This document shows positions 56,654 through 64,000 of a DNA stretch of 64,000 nucleotides, piece after piece. Within the stretch, counting starts at the first letter, position 1. The number at the start of each line of letters is the position of its first letter. Below the pieces are notes generated by a model, which was given only the letters and a program-made list of their open reading frames with translations, ran no database searches and had not been told where the DNA came from. A program made the translations under genes and the position numbers. The DNA is from Rheinheimera pleomorphica (GTDB lineage: Bacteria; Pseudomonadota; Gammaproteobacteria; Enterobacterales; Alteromonadaceae): assembly GCF_011634895.1 (NCBI RefSeq), contig NZ_SIRR01000012.1, positions 62,001-126,000 on the forward strand. Reading direction: 5' to 3'.

Positions 56654-56729
56654 TTTTAACCGCTGTTATTTCCCTTAACTGCTGATCCGACTACACTAGC
56701 AGCAATTTTGTTGTCTAGGATGTTTTGCT

Positions 56730-57932
56730 ATGCCCACCATTGTTGCTGTTTCTGCCGAGCTGGACGCTTTCTATCAGCTGCTTGATAACGCGGTCAGTGC
56801 GCAGCAACTGATAAAGCTGGTACTGAGTAAATATCAGGGTACCGAGCCACTAAAACAGATACAGGTTAAGCCGGTCGTATTAAAAGGGCAGTGGCAACTC
56901 AGTTTTGTTTATAAATATCAGACTAATGACGTAACACGTAACTTGTTACCGGCAGCGGCGTGCGAAGAAGTGCGGCAGTTACTGGGAACACAGTTTTTTG
57001 CTGTTAATCTGTTCAGCAGCCAGGCCGAAGCACAGCTGAGCGTCAGTAAAAAGGGTAAGGTGCTGTATCAGTTAAAAAAAGTACAGACACAAATACCAGA
57101 GACGGCGGTTAGCCATAATCGGCAGAAACAACGTTTTTTAACCCTGCAACGCCCTTATCTGCAAGCGCTTGGGGTAACCGATGCAAAGCAACAGCTTATT
57201 CCGGCGATGTCACGCAAGTGGAAGCAAATTAATAAGTTTATTGAGATTTTTGCCTCAGCCTTGCAAGAGACCGGTTTGTCGCAACAGCAGCAGGTGCATG
57301 TTGCAGACTTTGGCTCAGGTAAAGCCTATTTAACCTTTGCGGTACACGACTATCTTACCAACACGTTACAACTGGACGCCAAAGTCACCGGGGTAGAGCT
57401 CAGACAACATCTGGTTGAGCTGTGTAACAGCACTGCATCTAGCCTTGAGCTGGCAGGTTTACATTTTGAGCAGGGTGATGTTAAACACTTTAAAGCCCGT
57501 GGCATTAACGTCATGATAGCGCTGCACGCCTGTGATACCGCCACCGACTATGCTATCCATATGGGAATAGCGACCGGGGCTGACATTATTATGTGCTCGC
57601 CGTGTTGCCATAAGCAGATCCGGCCACAGATGACACTGCCTGCGGTGCTGGCCCCAATGTTAATCCATGGTATTCATCTAGGACAGGAAGCGGAAATGCT
57701 GACCGACAGCCTGCGGGCCTTGTTATTGCAGGCGCATGGTTACGATACTAAGGTGTTTGAGTTTATTTCGCTGGAGCATACCAGTAAAAATAAAATGATT
57801 TTGGCGACAAAGCGCAAAACACCGCGGGATAATAGCGCGATATTGCAGCAAATTGCCGACATTAAACAGTTTTACGGCGTTAAAGAGCACTGTCTGGAGA
57901 CGCTGCTACAAGCGCCTGCGGCACACGAATAA
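56730..57932 (+). CDS. SAM-dependent methyltransferase (METTL25/Methyltransf_32-like)
   Basis: A 400-residue protein with a class I methyltransferase domain in the C-terminal half. Motif I reads VADFGSGKAYLTF near residue 195, followed by VTGVELRQHLVELC and an acidic-loop motif in EQGDVKHF. The segment MIALHACDTATDYAI and the CSPCCHKQI stretch mark the PF13679-type (RNA methyltransferase-like) family. The N-terminal 150 residues do not match anything I recognise. The substrate is unknown; an rRNA or tRNA target is the usual guess for this family. Confidence 0.74.
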   Translation: MPTIVAVSAELDAFYQLLDNAVSAQQLIKLVLSKYQGTEPLKQIQVKPVVLKGQWQLSFVYKYQTNDVTRNLLPAAACEEVRQLLGTQFFAVNLFSSQAEAQLSVSKKGKVLYQLKKVQTQIPETAVSHNRQKQRFLTLQRPYLQALGVTDAKQQLIPAMSRKWKQINKFIEIFASALQETGLSQQQQVHVADFGSGKAYLTFAVHDYLTNTLQLDAKVTGVELRQHLVELCNSTASSLELAGLHFEQGDVKHFKARGINVMIALHACDTATDYAIHMGIATGADIIMCSPCCHKQIRPQMTLPAVLAPMLIHGIHLGQEAEMLTDSLRALLLQAHGYDTKVFEFISLEHTSKNKMILATKRKTPRDNSAILQQIADIKQFYGVKEHCLETLLQAPAAHE

Positions 57933-58013
57933 CCTACGGTTGGCAAAAGCGCTTGCACCGGGCACGGATATAACACTAGCATAGCCTTACGTTTTTTTAC
58001 GAAACCGGCCGTG

Positions 58014-59225
58014 ATGTCTGCTAAATCCGCTGTTTCACTCTGGCAATTATTTGTTATTTTTCTGCGTCTGGGCTGCACCAGCTTTGGTGGCCCGGTGGCG
58101 CATCTGGCCTATTTTCGCCATGAATTTGTAGAAAAGCGTCGCTGGTATAGTGAGCAACACTATGCACAAACGGTGGCGTTGTGTCAGTTTTTACCCGGCC
58201 CGGCCAGCTCTCAGGTGGGTATTGCTATTGGTATGGAACGCGGCGGTTATTGTGGAGCACTGCTGTCCTGGCTTGGTTTTACTTTACCTTCGGCGCTGTT
58301 GCTGCTGGCCTTTGCCTATGTGTTTGTCGGCGTTGGCGACAGTGTGGGCTATCACTGGATAGCGGCGCTTAAGCTGGTCGCAGTAGCTGTTGTCGCACAG
58401 GCGGTCTGGTCGATGGCCAAAAGCCTGTGCCCTGACAAGCTGCGTGTCGCAATCGCCTTGTTAACAGCAATCAGCTTGTTATTACTATCTGGTGTTGTGG
58501 TGCAATTACTGCTGATGCTAATCGCGGCGTTAATTGGCTGGCGTTTTATCCGCGCGCAGGCGGTGATGGCTGAGCAGGCGAGCGCAGCAGCGGCTAAACC
58601 CACAGGCGTTGCACCTGTGCTGATGTTTGCCGTTTTTGCCGGTTTGTTAGTGTTATTACCGGCGCTGGCAGCCGATAGCGACAGCAGTATGCTTAAGTTG
58701 TTTGATCACTTCTACCGCGCCGGTGCTCTGGTTTTTGGCGGTGGTCATGTTGTGCTGCCATTGCTGCAGGCAGAGCTGGTCCCGGCGTGGGTAAATCAGG
58801 ATGCGTTTTTAGCCGGTTATGGTATGGCACAGGCCGTACCGGGCCCATTATTTACCCTGGCAACCTATCTTGGCGCCGTGACGCCGTTACCTGCCTGGCA
58901 GGGGGCTTTTGTCGCTACACTGGCCATTTTCTTACCTGCATTTTTACTGCTGTTTGCCGCTTTGCCTTTGTGGCTGCAGCTTAGCCGCCAAGCCGGTATG
59001 CGTCGTGCCATTGCCGGCATTAACGCGGCAGTGGTGGGCATTTTATTGGCGGCACTGTATAACCCTGTGTTTAGCAGTGCGGTAAAGCATAGCTATGATA
59101 TGGCTGGCGTAGTACTGGCGTTTGTAGCGTTAGCCGTTTGGCGTTGGCCGCCGTATCTGGTGGTGTTGCTGGCGGCCCTGGCTGGCATAGCGCGGCACTA
59201 TCTGCACCTGTTCTGGGGAGTGTAG
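58014..59225 (+). CDS. chrA: Chromate transporter (CHR family), fused long form
   Basis: A 403-residue polytopic protein with two homologous CHR domains. Each begins with a GCTSFGGPVAHLA- or GALVFGGGHVVLP-like segment and includes FLPGPASSQVGIAIG or YGMAQAVPGPLF. The long fused form with about 10-12 helices fits ChrA efflux proteins that pump chromate from the cytoplasm. The ATG at 58014 is preceded in frame by a GTG at 58011. No chromate reductase or regulator is adjacent, so physiological chromate resistance is not proved. It sits just upstream of an SLC13 permease. Confidence 0.88.
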   Translation: MSAKSAVSLWQLFVIFLRLGCTSFGGPVAHLAYFRHEFVEKRRWYSEQHYAQTVALCQFLPGPASSQVGIAIGMERGGYCGALLSWLGFTLPSALLLLAFAYVFVGVGDSVGYHWIAALKLVAVAVVAQAVWSMAKSLCPDKLRVAIALLTAISLLLLSGVVVQLLLMLIAALIGWRFIRAQAVMAEQASAAAAKPTGVAPVLMFAVFAGLLVLLPALAADSDSSMLKLFDHFYRAGALVFGGGHVVLPLLQAELVPAWVNQDAFLAGYGMAQAVPGPLFTLATYLGAVTPLPAWQGAFVATLAIFLPAFLLLFAALPLWLQLSRQAGMRRAIAGINAAVVGILLAALYNPVFSSAVKHSYDMAGVVLAFVALAVWRWPPYLVVLLAALAGIARHYLHLFWGV

Positions 59226-59229
59226 CGCG

Positions 59230-61023
59230 GTGATCACAGCTGAACAAATGATGGTTTTCACGGTGCTGGCAGTGACCTTGTTGCTGTTTATCTGGAACCG
59301 CTGGCGTTACGATATCGTGGCACTGTTAGCGTTACTTACGCTGGCGATTAGTGGTTTAGTGCCGTCTGATCAGCTCTTTAGTGGCTTTGGTCACCCGGCG
59401 GTGGTGACCGTAGCGGCGGTATTAGTGCTAAGCCGTGGCCTGATGAACGCCGGAGTGGTAGACACGATAGCACGGCAGCTGTTACGTGCCGGTGATAATC
59501 TGTTGTTGCAGATAAGCTTACTGACCGTCATCGTAGCGCTGGCCTCGGCTTTTATGAACAATGTCGGTGCGCTGGCGTTATTGATGCCCGTGGCTATCTG
59601 GATGTCGCGCCAGCATAATCGTTCACCCTCTATTTTGCTGATGCCGCTGGCGTTTGGCTCTTTACTCGGTGGCACGATTACATTAATCGGTACGCCAACC
59701 AATATCATCGTGGCGTCATACCGGAAGCAAACCGACGCTGCGGCGTTTTCGATGTTTGACTTTATGCCGGTGGGGCTTGCGGTTACGCTGGCAGGGGTGC
59801 TGTTTATTGTACTGTTGGGCTGGCGGTTAACACCAACACGGCAGCAAGCAGCAAACCGTGATGGCTTATTTGAAATCAGTGATTATTTTACCGAAGTGAC
59901 AGTGACGGCTGACAGCCAGTTTAGCGGTAAAACCTTGCATGAGCTGCTCACGGCGTTAAAAGACAACGCTGATATCGTGGTGTTGGCGCAGATCCGCGGC
60001 GACACCCGGCGTAATTCGCCGTCGACGTACTCTATTATGCGGCCCGGCGATACGTTGCTGCTGGAAGCCGACCCGGACAGTTTGCAATTATTGTTAGAAA
60101 AATCTGCGTTTAGCTTAGCGGCAAAAGCTGACAGCGACGAGAAAACATCCACAGATCGCAACGCGGCCACCTCGGAATTGATGGAGGTGATTATCACGAC
60201 GGCATCAAGTTTAATTGGCCGTAGTGCGGCTACCCTGGACCTGCGTGAGCGCTCGGGCATCAACGTACTGGCCGTAGCGCGGCAGGGTAAACAATTGCGC
60301 AAGAGGCTAAGCAAAGTACAATTTGTCGCGGGCGACATTTTACTGGTGCAGGGCAATGATGAAGCGGCCGCAGCAAATTTATCTGCACTGGGCTGTTTGC
60401 CACTGGCGGCCCGTGGTTTGCGTATCGGTAAACCACGGCAAGTTGCGCTGGCCAGTAGTATTTTTATCAGCGCTTTGTTGCTGATGGCCTTTGACGTGTT
60501 GCCAGCGGCTACCGCTTTGGTGGCGGCGGCGGTGGCGATGCTGTTTGCCGGTATTATCAAAACCGGCGAGATATACCACAGCATTGATATGCCGGTTATC
60601 GTGCTGCTGGCAGCGATGTTACCTTTAGGCATTGCGCTGGAAAGTTCGGGCGGCTCGGCACTGATAGCACAGTTGCTGTTAGTGCTGGCCTCAGACTTGC
60701 CGCCGCTGGCGGTTATCGCGATGTTAATCGCCGCGACCATGTTACTGTCTAATGTCATTAATAATGCTGCCACTGCTATCCTGACGGCACCGATAGCCAT
60801 TAAGTTAGCGCAGGGGCTTGGTTTATCTGCAGACCCCTTTTTAATGGCGGTGGCAATTGGCGCCTCTTGTGCATTCTTAACGCCCATAGGGCATCAGTCT
60901 AATGCGTTGGTTATGGCGCCAGGTGGTTATAAGTTTGGCGATTACTGGCGGATGGGCTTGCCGTTGTCAATACTGGTTATTGCCACTGCAGCGCCAGCTA
61001 TTGCCTGGATCTGGCCTTTGTAA
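59230..61023 (+). CDS. SLC13-type permease with two central RCK_C (TrkA-C) domains
   Basis: A 597-residue protein that starts at a GTG preceded by GGGGAG. The N-terminal membrane part (MNNVGALALLMPVAIW, GGTITLIGTPTNIIVAS) and C-terminal membrane part (LLSNVINNAATAILTAP, AFLTPIGHQSNALVM) contain the two SLC13/DASS repeats. Two RCK_C domains (about 215-300 and 315-395), cytoplasmic ligand-sensing modules, lie between. This arrangement is known from sulfate/anion permeases of the YfbS/SAC1 type. It begins 4 nt after chrA, so the two are probably cotranscribed. Sulfate or another oxyanion is a reasonable guess. Confidence 0.86.
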   Translation: MITAEQMMVFTVLAVTLLLFIWNRWRYDIVALLALLTLAISGLVPSDQLFSGFGHPAVVTVAAVLVLSRGLMNAGVVDTIARQLLRAGDNLLLQISLLTVIVALASAFMNNVGALALLMPVAIWMSRQHNRSPSILLMPLAFGSLLGGTITLIGTPTNIIVASYRKQTDAAAFSMFDFMPVGLAVTLAGVLFIVLLGWRLTPTRQQAANRDGLFEISDYFTEVTVTADSQFSGKTLHELLTALKDNADIVVLAQIRGDTRRNSPSTYSIMRPGDTLLLEADPDSLQLLLEKSAFSLAAKADSDEKTSTDRNAATSELMEVIITTASSLIGRSAATLDLRERSGINVLAVARQGKQLRKRLSKVQFVAGDILLVQGNDEAAAANLSALGCLPLAARGLRIGKPRQVALASSIFISALLLMAFDVLPAATALVAAAVAMLFAGIIKTGEIYHSIDMPVIVLLAAMLPLGIALESSGGSALIAQLLLVLASDLPPLAVIAMLIAATMLLSNVINNAATAILTAPIAIKLAQGLGLSADPFLMAVAIGASCAFLTPIGHQSNALVMAPGGYKFGDYWRMGLPLSILVIATAAPAIAWIWPL

Positions 61024-61048
61024 TAACCCCTTTTATATGGAGAACACT

Positions 61049-61735
61049 ATGCGTGAGCTATATATCGCCAATAAAAATTATTCATCCTGGTCGCTCAGGC
61101 CCTGGCTGTTGATGCGGGTGCTTAATATCCCTTTTATTGAGCAACTGGTGCCGTTTAGCCAACAGGGCAATTTTGAAAAATTCCGCACTTTTTCACCCAG
61201 TGGTAAAGTACCTTGTCTGGTGCAGCAAGACGTGGTGGTGTGGGACTCTTTAGCGATAACGGAATTTTTATATGAGCACCATACCGACGTTTGGCCAAAA
61301 CAGACCAAAGCCCGTGCCTTTGCACGCTGTGTCGCAGCAGAGATGCACTCGGGGTTTAGCGCGCTGCGCAATATTTGTGGTATGAGTTGCCGGCATAGTG
61401 TGAAGCTGCATCAGATTTCTGCTGCGTTGCAGCAAGATCTTGACCGGTTAAGCGAGTTATTTGAGCAGGGACTGACGGAGTTTGGCGGCCCTTTTTTATG
61501 CGGTGAGGCTTTTAGTGCCGCAGATGCCTTTTTTGCTCCGGTGGCGTTTCGGATGCAAAGCTACGATTTACCCTTTAGCGAGCGCGCTGTGGCGTACCTG
61601 CAGCACTTGCTGGCGTTACCGGCTATGCAGGACTGGTATCAACAGGCTTTAGCTGAGCCCTGGTTAGATGAAGCCCATGATGAAGAAATAAGCCGCCATG
61701 GGAAAATTATCGCAGACAGACGGCAAGGCAGCTGA
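61049..61735 (+). CDS. Glutathione S-transferase family protein
   Basis: A 228-residue GST-fold protein. The N-terminal thioredoxin-like domain reads MRELYIANKNYSSWSLRPWLLM, with SSW in place of the usual catalytic Ser/Cys segment, and ends in VWDSLAITEFLYE. The all-helical C-terminal domain follows (GPFLCGEAFSAADAFFAPVA). The ATG at 61049 follows ATGGAG; the frame itself opens inside the SLC13 gene. It lies 26 nt after that gene. Activity and substrate are unknown; bacterial members often handle glutathione conjugates. Confidence 0.85.
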   Translation: MRELYIANKNYSSWSLRPWLLMRVLNIPFIEQLVPFSQQGNFEKFRTFSPSGKVPCLVQQDVVVWDSLAITEFLYEHHTDVWPKQTKARAFARCVAAEMHSGFSALRNICGMSCRHSVKLHQISAALQQDLDRLSELFEQGLTEFGGPFLCGEAFSAADAFFAPVAFRMQSYDLPFSERAVAYLQHLLALPAMQDWYQQALAEPWLDEAHDEEISRHGKIIADRRQGS

Positions 61736-61817
61736 CAACGTGGCTATTCGCCGTTCAATATGGCAAATTAAGCGCCGTATAACAAACATCATGTAAAAAT
61801 AACTATAAGGAAGGGAA

Positions 61818-63332
61818 ATGGAAGGCTTTATAAGTGCGCTAAATGGCATTATCTGGAGCCCGGCACTGATCTATCTGTGTCTGGGTGCTGGTTTGTTTTA
61901 TTCAATTTTAACCCGGTTTGCCCAGGTACGGCATTTCAAAGAAATGTGTAAGTTGCTGCTAAACAACAGCGAATCTGAAAAAGGCATCTCGTCATTTCAG
62001 GCGCTGGCGGTATCGTTATCTGGCCGGGTTGGCGTTGGTAATATTGCCGGTGTAGCGGCTGCTATAGGTTTTGGTGGCCCGGGCGCCATTTTTTGGATGT
62101 GGGTCGTCGCGTTTTTAGGCGCCAGTACTGCTTATGTCGAATCGACACTGGGGCAACTGTATAAAGTGGAAGAAAATGGCCAGTACCGCGGTGGCCCGGC
62201 GTACTATTTTGAACGCTGCCTGGGGTGGCGTTGGTTGGGCATTTTGTTTGCGGTATCGGCTATTATAGGCTGCGGTATCTTTTTACCCGGTGTACAGGCC
62301 AATGCAGTAGGTAATGCGGTGACGCAGATTTTCGGCGAAGGGGCTATGGTTGTCACTACTTTTGGCGAGGTAGGCACCTATAAGCTGATCGCGCTGGCGG
62401 TGATCCTGATAGTACTGGCGTTTATCATTTTCGGTGGTATTAAGCGGATTGCGCATTTTACCCAGATAGTGGTGCCTTTTATGGCGCTGGGTTACATCGT
62501 GATGGCGCTGATTGTTGTGTTTCTGAATATGGATAAAGTGCCAGGCATTTTCAGCTTAATTTTATCCGATGCCTTTACTGCACAAGCCGGTTTTGGTGCT
62601 GCCATAGGCTGGGGGGTAAAACGGGGTATTTATTCCAACGAAGCGGGTCAGGGCACAGGGCCACATGCCGCAGCCGCCGCAGAAGTCGAGCATCCATCAC
62701 AGCAGGGCCTGGTACAAGCGTTTTCGGTATATGTTGATACATTATTTGTTTGTACCGCGACGGCACTGATGATTTTAATTACCCAACAATACAATGTGGT
62801 CGGTGAGCTGACAGATGGCAGTTTTATCGTGCAAAATGTAGACGCTGCGACTGAAATAGGCTCTGCGGCCTTTACCCAAATGGCGCTTTTAAGCGTATTT
62901 GGTAACTTTGGTCAGGTGTTTGTCGGTCTGGCGCTGTTTTTCTTCGCTTTCACCACCATTTTGGCCTACTACTACATTACCGAAACCAATGTCGCTTACT
63001 TAAACCGGGTGTTTAATAACAAGCTGCCAACTTTAGTGTTTAAGCTGCTACTGATGTTTATGGTGGCCTATGGCACAGTAAACAGTGCAGGCTACATTTG
63101 GAATATCGGCGATATTGGCGTTGGGTTAATGGCCTGGGTTAACGTACTGGGTATATTGGCGATTTTCTTTATGTACAAGCCAACCATGCGCTGCCTGCGT
63201 GATTTCGAGCAGCAGAAAAAAGCCGGTGGGGCTATCAGTTTTGATCCGGTTAAACTTGGCATTACCAATGCCACCTTCTGGGAGAAAAAACTGGCTAAAG
63301 CGCAGGCTGAGCAGGATAAGCATTTACCTTAG
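61818..63332 (+). CDS. Alanine/glycine:cation symporter (AGCS family)
   Basis: A 504-residue inner-membrane transporter that imports alanine or glycine with sodium. The AGCS signatures are present: SLSGRVGVGNIAGVAAAIGFGG (read in two parts, SGRVGVGNIAGVA and AIGFGGPGAIFW), GAAIGWGVKRGIYSNEAGQG and a total of about eleven hydrophobic segments. AAGGAAGGG precedes the ATG. It is monocistronic and is followed by a perfect 14-bp terminator hairpin shared with the next convergent gene. Confidence 0.93.
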   Translation: MEGFISALNGIIWSPALIYLCLGAGLFYSILTRFAQVRHFKEMCKLLLNNSESEKGISSFQALAVSLSGRVGVGNIAGVAAAIGFGGPGAIFWMWVVAFLGASTAYVESTLGQLYKVEENGQYRGGPAYYFERCLGWRWLGILFAVSAIIGCGIFLPGVQANAVGNAVTQIFGEGAMVVTTFGEVGTYKLIALAVILIVLAFIIFGGIKRIAHFTQIVVPFMALGYIVMALIVVFLNMDKVPGIFSLILSDAFTAQAGFGAAIGWGVKRGIYSNEAGQGTGPHAAAAAEVEHPSQQGLVQAFSVYVDTLFVCTATALMILITQQYNVVGELTDGSFIVQNVDAATEIGSAAFTQMALLSVFGNFGQVFVGLALFFFAFTTILAYYYITETNVAYLNRVFNNKLPTLVFKLLLMFMVAYGTVNSAGYIWNIGDIGVGLMAWVNVLGILAIFFMYKPTMRCLRDFEQQKKAGGAISFDPVKLGITNATFWEKKLAKAQAEQDKHLP

Positions 63333-63366
63333 TCAGGTAGGGCATGTTGCAGGCAACATTTAGGAC

Positions 63367-63398
63367 AAAAAAGCCCGGCATAAATGCCGGGCTTTTTT
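63367..63398. terminator. Bidirectional terminator between the AGCS and ABC exporter genes
   Basis: AAAAAAGCCCGGCA-taaa-TGCCGGGCTTTTTT is a perfect 14-bp inverted repeat with A/T tails on both sides, between convergent genes. Confidence 0.95.
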
Positions 63399-63412
63399 GG
63401 GGGTTGGCGGCG

Positions 63413-64000
63413 TTAATCTACACCGATAAAACCACCGGTTTGATGCGCCCATAGCTGGGCGTAAATACCGCCGCTGGCAATCAGCTCGCTGTGGCTGCCT
63501 TGCTCTACAATGCGGCCCTGATCTAACACGATAAGCCGGTCCATCTGGGCGATAGTGGATAAGCGGTGGGCGATGGCGATCACGGTTTTGCCGTGCATTA
63601 GCGTATTTAAACTGGCTTGTATTGCCGCTTCTACTTCAGAGTCCAGCGCTGAGGTGGCTTCATCCAGAATAAGAATGGGCGCATTTTTCAGCAGCACCCG
63701 GGCAATAGCAATACGCTGGCGTTGGCCGCCGGACAGTTTTACACCGCGTTCGCCCACCTGCGCATCAAAGCCGATATTACCTTTAGGATCGGTTAAATCA
63801 TGAATAAAATCAATGGCCTCAGCCTGTTCCGCCGCTTGTATCAGTTCAGCCTCTGTCGCATCAGGTTTGCCATAAACAATGTTGTCTCGCACCGAGCGGT
63901 GTAGCAAAGAGGTGTCCTGGGTTACCATGGCAATATGCTGGCGCAGGCTTTCCTGGCTGACTTGGCTGATATCCTGGCCATCGATCAGAATATTGCCGCT
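63413..64000 (-). CDS. ABC exporter, nucleotide-binding domain (5' part beyond the window)
   Basis: The C-terminal 195 codons of a half-size ABC exporter of the MsbA/multidrug type; the gene runs off the right edge. The visible part is the end of the ATP-binding domain: Q-loop [11 protein letters not shown], signature LSGGQRQR, Walker [15 protein letters not shown] and the H-loop AIAHRLST. The upstream codons also read [13 protein letters not shown], so the frame continues to position 64000. The membrane domain lies outside. Without it the substrate (lipid A, drug or peptide) cannot be decided. Confidence 0.88.
   Translation of the reverse strand, partial: SGNILIDGQDISQVSQESLRQHIAMVTQDTSLLHRSVRDNIVYGKPDATEAELIQAAEQAEAIDFIHDLTDPKGNIGFDAQVGERGVKLSGGQRQRIAIARVLLKNAPILILDEATSALDSEVEAAIQASLNTLMHGKTVIAIAHRLSTIAQMDRLIVLDQGRIVEQGSHSELIASGGIYAQLWAHQTGGFIGVD

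Noticed and set aside
59883-60887. 334-codon minus-strand frame antisense to the SLC13 permease gene
   Set aside because: It is a low-complexity Ser/Ala-rich shadow of a well-supported transporter gene and lacks a good start.
1-64000. CRISPR arrays, insertion sequences and prophage genes
   Set aside because: No regularly spaced repeats, transposases, integrases or phage structural proteins were seen in any frame.

Overview
The window is chromosomal DNA of a gammaproteobacterium, most likely an Alteromonadales-type organism close to Rheinheimera, Arsukibacterium or Alishewanella, with Shewanella as a more distant relative. This is inferred from protein content and synteny: fur / fldA / ybfE-like / DUF2788 / ybfF-like facing seqA-pgm, pyrD-zapC, msrC-hypothetical-proQ-prc, an NAD-type large glutamate dehydrogenase, and a split borosin methyltransferase of the Shewanella SonM type. 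No rRNA, phage, IS element or CRISPR array was seen. Genes are densely packed, separated by clear Rho-independent terminators.

Layout: 1-480 tRNA cluster (Gly-Cys-Leu-Gly) and terminator; 0.5-2.7 kb DASS transporter and RluF on the minus strand; 2.8-3.8 kb aldo/keto reductase; 3.8-6.0 kb a large divergent FtsZ/tubulin-like protein; 6.2-9.7 kb the electron-transfer flavoprotein module (ETF-QO diverging from etfB-etfA) with palindromic LiuR-like operators; 9.8-18.3 kb GNAT, fur, fldA block, seqA, pgm and glgP; 18.4-24.5 kb an accessory-looking block with a periplasmic binding-like protein, a split borosin locus (alpha-N-methyltransferase, GNAT, candidate precursor) and two tandem membrane GGDEF proteins; 24.6-29.6 kb astE and the branched-chain 2-oxoacid dehydrogenase operon with a matching operator-like site; 29.7-33.0 kb a Ycf46-like AAA+ ATPase next to a Ser/Thr-type protein kinase; 33.1-36.7 kb msrC-hyp-proQ-prc; 36.8-39.6 kb two sodium-coupled transporters; 39.7-42.5 kb pepN and DUF2835; 42.9-49.9 kb a DUF1302/DUF1329/YCF48/RND envelope quartet; 50.1-54.9 kb NAD-glutamate dehydrogenase; 55-64 kb pyrD, zapC, a methyltransferase, chrA, an SLC13 permease, a GST, an alanine/sodium symporter and the 3' part of an ABC exporter.

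Functionally, the ETF/ETF-QO and BCKDH modules, both carrying similar 16-bp inverted repeats, fit one regulon for branched-chain amino acid or acyl-CoA catabolism. AstE and the large GDH also point to amino acids as carbon sources; pgm and glgP handle glycogen/glucose phosphates.

The most interesting segment is 19.36-20.96 kb: a split borosin-type RiPP locus whose methyltransferase keeps the expected active-site residues, followed by an acetyltransferase and a 97-residue protein whose N-terminal half resembles the SonA-type leader and whose C-terminal half is a short hydrophobic patch plus a very acidic tail. A low-GC segment runs from inside the methyltransferase gene to inside the first GGDEF gene, suggesting allelic replacement or transfer.
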